Source: Candidatus Stahliibacteriota bacterium (GTDB taxonomy: Bacteria; Hydrothermota; Tepidihabitantia; SM23-42). Taken from it: a stretch of 6,228 nucleotides of DNA. The position numbers were made by a program, and so were the translations under genes. The notes below the pieces were generated by a model, which worked only from the letters and a program-made list of their open reading frames with translations, searched no databases and was not told where the DNA came from. Positions 1 through 4,692 of this stretch are shown one piece after another. The DNA lies in contig DAOVBK010000097.1 in the NCBI GenBank assembly GCA_030670605.1, positions 1 to 6,228 on the forward strand. Reading direction: 5' to 3'. Each line of letters opens with the position of its first letter. Within the stretch, counting starts at the first letter, position 1.

Positions 1-731
1 TTGAATATATTTGTAGTCTTGACGTAAATGTATTCCAACACGCCATCATCAATCTGTGCCATCGGTGCAGCATGCATACCGCCACCAAAGAACTGCCCAT
101 TCAATGCACCAACAATAGTCATGCTACCACTATCAATACACACACCATCCACCCATATTTCCATATGCACGGGTTTGAACGTCGCGAGCGCAACAAAGCT
201 CGAGACCAGGAAGGTCAAAAACCCGCCAAGGTGCTTCAGTGCACTGTTTGCAATACTCACAACGCTACCACCGAGTCCAGCATCGCATGCATTTATGAAA
301 AAACGCTGCCATTGCCGGCGACGGTTTTTAAGGACGATCTTGCCAACATCGACGAGTTTTGTCTTACCTCTCTCAAGCATGTCAACAATAGTGCCATGTT
401 CTTTCGGAATGTGCAGTGTCCGTAAGAGATCAGTACCTGTTCCAATCGGTATCATCGCAAGCTCGGGCAGGTGTGACTGTTGATGCTGGAACAAACCATT
501 AACGACTTCATTCAGTGTGCCCTCGCCGCCAACACTGACGACAAGATGTGCACCACTGTGAAGTGCTTCCCGGGTAAGGTGAAAGGCATGCCACCGCCTT
601 TCGGTCAAGCGCGCGACAATGCGAACACGGCGGCTCTGCAAGCGCATAAGCATACGGGGCCACAGTCTGCCAGCTTGACCATGTGCAGCATGCGGATTGA
701 CAATGGCGAATATTTTTTTAGGAAAAGACAC
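1..731 (-). CDS. Diacylglycerol kinase-family lipid kinase (YegS/DgkB/BmrU type), 3' end missing
   Basis: The reverse strand is open without interruption from a GTG at 731-729 to the window edge, giving 243 codons; family members are usually about 290-320 residues, so the C-terminus lies outside. Visible motifs, in order: N-terminal beta strand IFAIVNP (7-13), the nucleotide-binding loop VGGEGTLNEVVNG (67-79), the second glycine loop PIGTGTDLLR (95-104), FINACDAGLGG (145-155), and FGGGMHAAPMAQIDDG (215-230). Enzymes of this family phosphorylate diacylglycerol or a related lipid with ATP at the inner membrane face, recycling lipid or feeding phosphatidate synthesis; the exact substrate cannot be read from sequence. 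The usual GGDGT is GGEGT here (Glu70), and the usual GTGND is GTGTD. The GTG start is chosen because no upstream in-frame start fits, a TATAAT lies 8 bases before it, and IVNP follows at the normal distance from the N-terminus. No Shine-Dalgarno sequence is present. It is divergent from polA. Confidence 0.93.
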   Translation of the reverse strand, partial: MSFPKKIFAIVNPHAAHGQAGRLWPRMLMRLQSRRVRIVARLTERRWHAFHLTREALHSGAHLVVSVGGEGTLNEVVNGLFQHQQSHLPELAMIPIGTGTDLLRTLHIPKEHGTIVDMLERGKTKLVDVGKIVLKNRRRQWQRFFINACDAGLGGSVVSIANSALKHLGGFLTFLVSSFVALATFKPVHMEIWVDGVCIDSGSMTIVGALNGQFFGGGMHAAPMAQIDDGVLEYIYVKTTNIF

Positions 732-739
732 TAAGTGAT

Positions 740-765
740 ATTATACACGCTGTGATAGTTGTCAA
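740..765 (-). promoter_or_regulatory. Sigma-70-type promoter for the lipid kinase, leaderless
   Basis: On the minus strand a perfect TTGACA (765-760) is followed by a perfect TATAAT (745-740). The spacer is 14 bases, shorter than the usual 16-18, so the -35 match may be partly fortuitous. TATAAT ends 8 bases before the GTG start codon, so transcription would begin within a base or two of the start. There is no purine-rich ribosome site in between. Confidence 0.65.
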
Positions 766-773
766 TAGCCATT

Positions 774-845
774 TCGTACTCGTTGCTCGTAGGTCGTATT
801 CGTGATACGAAATACGGGATGCGGGATACGAGATACATGATAGAT
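774..845. repeat. Degenerate heptamer array with orientation switch
   Basis: Bases 774-803 read as units TCGTAC, TCGTTGC, TCGTAGG, TCGTATT, i.e. TCGT plus variable bases in 7-base steps. At 804 the phase continues with the complementary motif: GATACGA, AATACGG, GATGCGG, GATACGA, GATACAT, GATAGAT. Since GATACGA is the reverse complement of TCGTATC, the second half is the first half in inverted orientation. The junction forms a hairpin: CGTATTCGT (795-803) pairs with ACGAAATACG (807-816) with one bulged base and loop GAT. It begins 8 bases upstream of the -35 box of the lipid kinase promoter. Function unknown. Confidence 0.75.
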
Positions 846-846
846 A

Positions 847-870
847 ATCAGAGTATCAGGTTATCAGGGG
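847..870. repeat. Octamer array ATCAGNNN, three units
   Basis: Three consecutive 8-base units share ATCAG followed by three variable bases: ATCAGAGT, ATCAGGTT, ATCAGGGG. It directly follows the heptamer array and ends 4 bases before the first inverted-repeat element. Three units is a short run, but constant-core plus variable-tail is the same design as the neighbouring arrays. Confidence 0.6.
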
Positions 871-874
871 GTGG

Positions 875-974
875 ACCCCGTTAGAGACACAATCTTCAGT
901 TACAGATCTGGCAATATACTATCGTGTTGGGAATGCAGCAGTAATAGTTGGATGTCGTCAGTCTCTAACGTGGT
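875..974. repeat. Inverted-repeat element 1 (CCCGTTAGA family)
   Basis: The left arm ACCCCGTTAGAGAC (875-888) is matched by GTCTCTAACGTGGT (961-974), its reverse complement with one mismatch in 14. The arms enclose 72 bases that show no similarity by eye to the interiors of the other two elements. Total length is 100 bases. As DNA or RNA the arms could form a long-loop hairpin. No coding frame or terminator T-run accompanies it. Confidence 0.8.
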
Positions 975-1001
975 GAATTTCAGGAAACCAGGACATCTGA
1001 T

Positions 1002-1022
1002 AAATGACAAATGCCAAATGAA
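1002..1022. repeat. Heptamer array AAATGNN, three units
   Basis: Units AAATGAC, AAATGCC and AAATGAA lie in perfect 7-base phase and run up to the left arm of element 2. On the far side of element 2 the pattern partly resumes from 1121 (GAATGCC, AAAATCA, AAAGGCC). The nine-base string AATGCCAAA occurs on both sides, at 1010-1018 and 1122-1130. This suggests that element 2 lies within, or was inserted into, an older heptamer array. Confidence 0.55.
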
Positions 1023-1120
1023 TCCCGTTAGAGAAAACCACTATTTGGTCGCACAAGCACATAGATATCTGCACTGCTTTTATGACTCACAAACAGAATT
1101 TTGTTGTTCTCTAACGGGAT
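1022..1120. repeat. Inverted-repeat element 2 (CCCGTTAGA family)
   Basis: Left arm ATCCCGTTAGAGAA (1022-1035) and right arm TTCTCTAACGGGAT (1107-1120) are perfect reverse complements over 14 bases, with a 71-base interior. Relative to element 1 both ends of the arm change together (outer AC to AT, inner GAC to GAA) and pairing is kept, or improved at the outer end. This argues that the pairing is selected or that both ends derive from one hairpin unit. Confidence 0.85.
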
Positions 1121-1146
1121 GAATGCCAAAATCAAAAGGCCCAAAT

Positions 1147-1190
1147 TCCTCTCCCTGCAGAGCTGTGTCCGCCTCAGGAGGAGGAGAGGA
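1147..1190. repeat. Inverted repeat between elements 2 and 3
   Basis: TCCTCTCC (1147-1154) is the exact reverse complement of GGAGAGGA (1183-1190), with 28 bases between that contain a further short complement (CCTG/CAGG). It has no run of T after it, so it is not terminator-like on either strand. It fills the gap between elements 2 and 3. Confidence 0.5.
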
Positions 1191-1193
1191 TTC

Positions 1194-1297
1194 ACCCCGT
1201 TAGAAGCCGCACGTTCGAACAGCAGTGGAAGCAGGGCTAACTCACTTTTTTAATGCCTGCGGTGAGCTACTGTCCTCCGAATTGCTTCTAACGGGGT
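1194..1297. repeat. Inverted-repeat element 3 (CCCGTTAGA family)
   Basis: Left arm ACCCCGTTAGAAGC (1194-1207) and right arm GCTTCTAACGGGGT (1284-1297) are perfect reverse complements over 14 bases around a 76-base interior. The inner arm differs from elements 1 and 2 (AGAAGC instead of AGAGAC or AGAGAA), again with matching change on the other arm. The interior holds the palindrome GTTCGAAC (1213-1220) and a T6 run (1246-1251), but neither gives a recognisable gene. Confidence 0.85.
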
Positions 1298-1322
1298 AAA
1301 GGTGAGGGTGCTTTCTTTAGGT

Positions 1323-1350
1323 GGTTTGGGATTTGGTACCTGGGGCTTGG
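1323..1350. repeat. Heptamer array ending in TGG, four units
   Basis: Four 7-base units, GGTTTGG, GATTTGG, TACCTGG and GGCTTGG, share the pattern NNYYTGG or a close variant. A related G/T-rich stretch (GTTAGG, GTTAAGG) follows at about 1364-1382 without clean phase. Function unknown. Confidence 0.5.
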
Positions 1351-1379
1351 ATCTTCCACAAGGTAGTTAGGTTAAGGTT

Positions 1380-1410
1380 AGGATGCTGGAGACGTCAATT
1401 CCAGCTTCCT
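1380..1410. repeat. Hairpin upstream of polA
   Basis: AGGATGCTGGA (1380-1390) pairs with TCCAGCTTCCT (1400-1410) in 10 of 11 positions around a 9-base loop that contains GACGTC. It lies about 85 bases upstream of the polA -35 region and lacks a following T-run. It could be a protein-binding palindrome or just part of the repeat-rich spacer. Confidence 0.45.
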
Positions 1411-1495
1411 CACCCTGACCCAACTTCCATGCCGTGCGAACGTAATGATCTCAAGATAACTGAATATATTAGGGCAATTACTCGTTTTATATTCC

Positions 1496-1523
1496 TTGCG
1501 TACCATGTCAATGTCCATATAAT
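1496..1523 (+). promoter_or_regulatory. polA promoter, leaderless
   Basis: A perfect TATAAT (1518-1523) is preceded at 16 bases by TTGCGT (1496-1501), a partial match to TTGACA. Only 5 bases separate TATAAT from the polA ATG, so the predicted first transcribed base falls on or next to the start codon. The upstream flank (1460-1495) is AT-rich, which would suit an UP-element-like contact. Confidence 0.65.
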
Positions 1524-1528
1524 TAGCA

Positions 1529-3973
1529 ATGCTCAGGAAGTTCATCCTCATCGATGCGCACTCCATCATATTCCGTTCCTATTTCGCATTCATACATAAC
1601 CCTCTTAAAAATTCAAAAGGAGAAAACACCTCTGGTATTTTCGGATTTCTCAACACGCTCGAAAAAATCAAAAATCGATTTCGATCAAAGTACATGTGTC
1701 TGATTTTTGATGCGCCTGGTGAAACATTCCGAGATGCTGTCTACAAAGAATACAAGGCGACTCGACCACCACCTCCTGCCGATATTCCCTTTCAAATCGA
1801 AAAGTCAAAAGAACTGTCGCAGTACCTCGGTGTGCCCTGTTTTGAACAGGAAGGTTACGAAGCAGACGACGTCCTCGCAACATGTGCATTACGGTTGAGA
1901 AACGAAGGTGAAGTATACATTGTGACTTCTGATAAGGACTTGCTACAGTTAGTGCAGGACAATCTATTTGTGTACGATGCGTATCAGGATACTGTCTATG
2001 ACCGCGACCGCGTCACGAGAAAATTCGGTACGCCACCGGAACGGGTTGCTGAATTTCTGGCGTTGACCGGCGATGCCATTGATAATGTACCTGGTGTGCC
2101 AGGCATTGGGCCAAAGCGAGCGCGCGAAATACTAAAAAAATACGACCGCTTTGAAGATGCATTGGAAAATGACAAGCGATTGATCGAGCACAAACAGAAA
2201 GCACTCCTCTCCCGCAAACTCATCATTCTTGAATGCAATGTGCCCATGAAAATCACAACGGCCGACTTCATTGTCAAAGAACCCGACACCGAACACCTTA
2301 TGTCGCTTCTCCTTGATCTCGAATTCCACTCGTACATCAAGAACATGGCAGTAACACAACGTTCGACGCTCAGCGCAAAGCGGGTAGAAACGCTCTCTGA
2401 AATGAACATCGGTGCCGCTGTTGGCATTGCTCTTGAAGGCGATATGGCACATGTGTGTACAGCAAAAGGTGTTGTGTACACGATACCGCTCAAGGGCTGT
2501 TCCCAGCTCCTCGGTGACCAAAGCATCACGAAAGTCGGCTATGACATAAAGGAATATCTCAAGGAAATCACAATGACACCACCATTTTTTGATGTCAAAA
2601 TCGCGGCATGGTTGTGTGATCCAAATAAGAAGGCATACACGCTCAAAGATATTGTACTCCATTATCTGCACGATTATGCTGAGATAACACCGGTTGCGAA
2701 TGCTCACTATTCTTTTCAGCTTCATGGACAGCTCACACAGCTTCTCCGTGAAGCAGGCGAAGAAGAACTGTATCATACAATCGAACAGCCGCTCATCTCT
2801 GTCTTAGCACGGATGGAGGAACGAGGCATCAAGATCGATACAACGTACTTCAAGAAACTCGGTGCAGAGATCGAACATGATATTGCAGCGCTCGAGAAAA
2901 AAATCTATAAACTCGCCGGAAGACAATTCAACATCAACTCGCCAAAGCAGCTCGCGCAGATACTCTTTCACGATCTGAAACTACACCCGGTAAAGCGCGG
3001 TAAGAAGCATTATTCAACGAACGTTGATGTCCTTCAGCAACTCGGTAGCACTCACCCATTACCAAAGCATGTACTCACATACCGAGAACTCGCAAAAATA
3101 CATTCAACGTATATTGATCCTCTGATAGCGCACGCGCGTGATGGTCGTATTCACACATCGTACAATCAAACAGGAACAGCCACAGGCCGATTATCTTCGC
3201 AAAAACCCAATATTCAGAATGTACCGGTGCGAACAGCGGTCGGAAAGCGGATCAGAAATGGGTTTGTCGCTGAGAATGGATTCTCGCTCATCTCTGCAGA
3301 TTACTCTCAAATCGAGCTTCGGCTTCTCGCACACATAACACGCGACAAGAATCTTGTGGATGCATTCAAACACGATAAGGATATCCACCTCCATACTGCG
3401 GCACTCATGTATGATGTCCCGGAGTCTTCTGTTACTGATGACAACCGTAGAATGGCAAAAGTCGTCAACTATGGTCTCATCTATGGAATGAGTAATTACG
3501 GTCTCGCCAAGGGCCTCGACATACCGGTTGAGCAGGCTATGCAGTTCATCCAATCGTACTATGACCTATACCCTGATGTGGCGGCATGGCGGGAGGATGT
3601 TGTTGCATCTGCCGAAGAAAAGGGATATGCGGAGACGCTGTTTGGCAGGAGGCGTCCATTACCAGATATACACTCCCGTAACCATGCGGTCCGGGAATTC
3701 ACCAAGCGGGCTGCCATCAATACACCAATCCAGGGAAGTGCAGCCGACCTTATCAAACTGGCCATGATCGACGTAGAAAGGAAACTCCAGGAACGAGGAT
3801 TTCACCGTGGATTACTCTTGTCAATCCATGACGAACTGGTATTCGAGATCGAGAATGCACGCATCAAGGAAGCACAGCAGCTCATCAAGGAAAGCATGGA
3901 AAATATCATCGAGCTCAGCATACCATTACGGGTCGCCCTCGGCATAGGCCAGAACTGGGCTCACGCACACTGA
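1529..3973 (+). CDS. polA: DNA polymerase I (5' nuclease + polymerase, proofreading domain degenerate)
   Basis: This 814-residue family A polymerase does gap filling and RNA primer removal in lagging-strand synthesis and excision repair. The 5' nuclease (about 1-270) shows ILIDAHS (6-12), FDAPGETFR (60-68), YEADDVLA (110-117), TSDKDLLQLV (133-142) and GDAIDNVPGVPGIGP (181-195), including the acidic metal ligands. The middle domain (about 290-420) lacks the DxE, N-x3-D and Y-x3-D proofreading signatures of E. coli Pol I and is shortened, as in Taq polymerase. The polymerase domain has TGRLSS (552-557), motif A ADYSQIELR (590-598, Asp591), motif B RRMAKVVNYG (640-649) and motif C HDE (767-769), and ends in QNWAHAH, close to the usual ENWDQAH end. 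Motif B has Tyr648 where E. coli has Phe762. The ATG start gives the normal N-terminus; there is no Shine-Dalgarno sequence. The gene appears monocistronic. Confidence 0.97.
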   Translation: MLRKFILIDAHSIIFRSYFAFIHNPLKNSKGENTSGIFGFLNTLEKIKNRFRSKYMCLIFDAPGETFRDAVYKEYKATRPPPPADIPFQIEKSKELSQYLGVPCFEQEGYEADDVLATCALRLRNEGEVYIVTSDKDLLQLVQDNLFVYDAYQDTVYDRDRVTRKFGTPPERVAEFLALTGDAIDNVPGVPGIGPKRAREILKKYDRFEDALENDKRLIEHKQKALLSRKLIILECNVPMKITTADFIVKEPDTEHLMSLLLDLEFHSYIKNMAVTQRSTLSAKRVETLSEMNIGAAVGIALEGDMAHVCTAKGVVYTIPLKGCSQLLGDQSITKVGYDIKEYLKEITMTPPFFDVKIAAWLCDPNKKAYTLKDIVLHYLHDYAEITPVANAHYSFQLHGQLTQLLREAGEEELYHTIEQPLISVLARMEERGIKIDTTYFKKLGAEIEHDIAALEKKIYKLAGRQFNINSPKQLAQILFHDLKLHPVKRGKKHYSTNVDVLQQLGSTHPLPKHVLTYRELAKIHSTYIDPLIAHARDGRIHTSYNQTGTATGRLSSQKPNIQNVPVRTAVGKRIRNGFVAENGFSLISADYSQIELRLLAHITRDKNLVDAFKHDKDIHLHTAALMYDVPESSVTDDNRRMAKVVNYGLIYGMSNYGLAKGLDIPVEQAMQFIQSYYDLYPDVAAWREDVVASAEEKGYAETLFGRRRPLPDIHSRNHAVREFTKRAAINTPIQGSAADLIKLAMIDVERKLQERGFHRGLLLSIHDELVFEIENARIKEAQQLIKESMENIIELSIPLRVALGIGQNWAHAH

Positions 3974-3978
3974 TTTCT

Positions 3979-4014
3979 GTCCATGGTCAACAGATCGTTA
4001 CCAGGTACATGGAC
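3979..4014 (+). terminator. Weak hairpin just after polA
   Basis: GTCCATG (3979-3985) pairs perfectly with CATGGAC (4008-4014), five bases after the polA stop codon, and the loop can form a further short GGT/ACC plus AAC/GTT stem. No clear T-run follows, so it may protect the 3' end or aid termination only weakly. The better terminator-like structure lies near 4178. Confidence 0.3.
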
Positions 4015-4024
4015 GATTCTATTA

Positions 4025-4112
4025 GTCTGATTGTCCTATAGTCCTATTGTCCTATCGTCATTTCATCAATCTGACTATTAGACTATCCGACGATCGGACG
4101 ATATGACTCATA
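4025..4112. repeat. Degenerate octamer array with orientation switch
   Basis: Bases 4025-4064 read as five 8-base units: GTCTGATT, GTCCTATA, GTCCTATT, GTCCTATC, GTCATTTC. After 8 linking bases, 4073-4112 holds five more: GACTATTA, GACTATCC, GACGATCG, GACGATAT, GACTCATA. The reverse complement of the first half read in GAC phase gives GACGATAG, GACAATAG, GACTATAG, GACAATCA, which resembles the second half, so the array is inverted about its middle. This is the same architecture as the heptamer array at 774-845 but with a different unit and period. Confidence 0.75.
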
Positions 4113-4113
4113 T

Positions 4114-4129
4114 GTCGAGCAAGCTCGAC
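4114..4129. repeat. Perfect short palindrome
   Basis: GTCGAGC (4114-4120), AA, GCTCGAC (4123-4129) is a perfect inverted repeat that begins one base after the octamer array. As RNA it would form a 6-bp stem with a CAAG loop. There is no T-run (it is followed by CACTACGG), so I do not call it a terminator. It could be an operator-like site or a cap to the array. Confidence 0.5.
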
Positions 4130-4177
4130 CACTACGGGATAATGACCCTTCGTTTCTACAACACATCCCCTGATGAC

Positions 4178-4200
4178 GATGCCCTACGGCATCCACTTTT
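4178..4200 (+). terminator. Probable intrinsic terminator upstream of rplM
   Basis: GATGCC (4178-4183), loop CTAC, GGCATC (4188-4193) forms a 6-bp G+C-containing stem followed by CACTTTTCTG. The T-run is short and displaced by three bases, so efficiency would be modest. Its position, about 200 bases after polA and just before the rplM -35 box, suits separation of polA transcription from the ribosomal protein operon. Confidence 0.45.
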
Positions 4201-4206
4201 CTGCTG

Positions 4207-4234
4207 TTGACATCACCATCAAAATAGTTATAAT
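4207..4234 (+). promoter_or_regulatory. Consensus sigma-70-type promoter of the rplM operon, leaderless
   Basis: Perfect TTGACA (4207-4212), a 16-base spacer and perfect TATAAT (4229-4234). TATAAT ends 8 bases before the rplM ATG, so the predicted start of transcription is at about 4240-4243, at or next to the start codon. Full consensus boxes fit a strongly expressed ribosomal protein operon. No leader long enough for an autoregulatory RNA structure is possible from this promoter. Confidence 0.8.
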
Positions 4235-4242
4235 ATCCGACT

Positions 4243-4680
4243 ATGGTTACGAAAGTACTGAAAAAAGGTGAGGTTGTACGTACGTGGTATGTTGTCGATG
4301 CTTCGGACAAGGTCCTCGGCCGCTTGGCCACACGAATTGCCCGTGTCCTCATCGGTAAGCACAAACCACAGTACACGCCTCATGTTGATTGCGGAGATTT
4401 TGTTGTCGTGGTGAATGCAGATAAATTTCGCGTCACCGGCAAGAAAATGAAGGATAAAATCTACTATTCGCACAGTTTCTACCCAGGTGGACTCAAGCGT
4501 ATCAACCTTGAATCACTGTTGCAGAAACAACCAGAAAAGGTTCTGGCCCATGCGGTAAATGGCATGCTGCCGAAGAATAGGCTCAGAGCACCACGCATGA
4601 AGCGACTGAAACTGTACACGTCACCAGACCACCCGCATACGGCACAAATGCCGGCACAGATCGATCTGTCAAAAATATAG
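4243..4680 (+). CDS. rplM: 50S ribosomal protein L13
   Basis: The 145-residue product matches L13 in length (E. coli 142) and motifs: TWYVVDASDKVLGRLAT (14-30), IGKHKPQYTPHVDCGDFVVVVNA (37-59), the YSHSFYPGGLK segment (75-85), GMLPKNRLRAPRMKRLKLY (106-124), and the near-terminal DHPHTAQ (128-134). L13 is an early-assembling 23S rRNA-binding protein of the large subunit. The gene is first in the operon and starts 8 bases after TATAAT, with no Shine-Dalgarno sequence. The extra residues before TWYVVDA (MVTKVLKKGEVVR) make the N-terminus slightly longer than in E. coli. rpsI follows after 12 bases, the usual L13-S9 pairing. Confidence 0.97.
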   Translation: MVTKVLKKGEVVRTWYVVDASDKVLGRLATRIARVLIGKHKPQYTPHVDCGDFVVVVNADKFRVTGKKMKDKIYYSHSFYPGGLKRINLESLLQKQPEKVLAHAVNGMLPKNRLRAPRMKRLKLYTSPDHPHTAQMPAQIDLSKI

Positions 4681-4682
4681 CG

Positions 4683-4688
4683 AGGAGG
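4683..4688 (+). promoter_or_regulatory. rpsI Shine-Dalgarno site
   Basis: AGGAGG lies 4 bases before the rpsI ATG and just after the rplM stop codon. A second ATG at 4689 is out of frame. The same AGGAGG-to-start spacing occurs at rpsB, which helps to validate both starts. Confidence 0.85.
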
Positions 4689-4692
4689 ATGT

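Larger units (their letters stand above)
732..1528. other. Divergent gene-free spacer rich in repeats
   Basis: I see no credible gene in this stretch of about 800 bases. The open frames in it lack codon bias or a recognisable product and run through the inverted repeats. Both flanking promoters face outward from its ends, so most of it lies upstream of both transcription starts. It contains short-unit arrays (774-845, 847-870, 1002-1022, 1323-1350), three 14-bp inverted-repeat elements (875-974, 1022-1120, 1194-1297) and smaller hairpins (1147-1190, 1380-1410). Bases 1411-1495 hold nothing I recognise apart from AT-rich sequence just upstream of the polA promoter. Confidence 0.8.

Noticed and set aside
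28..734. Plus-strand open frames at 28-483, 72-425 and 480-734
   Set aside because: They are antisense to the lipid kinase, whose reverse-strand reading shows all family motifs continuously.
871..1122. Plus-strand open frame of 83 codons
   Set aside because: It runs through inverted-repeat elements 1 and 2, has no ribosome site or promoter, and its translation is Cys/Ser-rich with no recognisable motif.
961..1207. Integron attC sites: TCTAAC...GTTAGA pairs resemble the attC R''/R' cores (RYYYAAC, GTTRRRY)
   Set aside because: The last base of the GTTRRRY core is G or A rather than a pyrimidine, no internal L''/L' symmetry is visible, no cassette genes or integrase are present, and the covariation supports the opposite pairing (GTTAGA arm first).
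875..1297. CRISPR array with three repeats and spacers
   Set aside because: Repeats alternate in orientation, are only about 14 bases, and vary at their ends; no leader or cas gene is in the window.
1194..1297. A tRNA-like gene, because GTTCGAAC resembles a T-arm
   Set aside because: No acceptor, D-arm or anticodon stem can be built around it, and the 14-bp arms are too long and far apart for a tRNA.
1321..1599. Plus-strand open frame of 92 codons overlapping the start of polA
   Set aside because: Its start falls in a low-complexity array, it spans the polA promoter, and it overlaps the well-supported polA N-terminus in another frame.
2132..2776. Long minus-strand open frames at 1996-2529 and 2132-2776 inside polA
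   Set aside because: They are antisense to a complete polA with conserved domains, and have no recognisable motifs or promoter.
4114..4129. Intrinsic terminator at the perfect palindrome
   Set aside because: No T-run follows on the plus strand; the sequence after it is CACTACGG.
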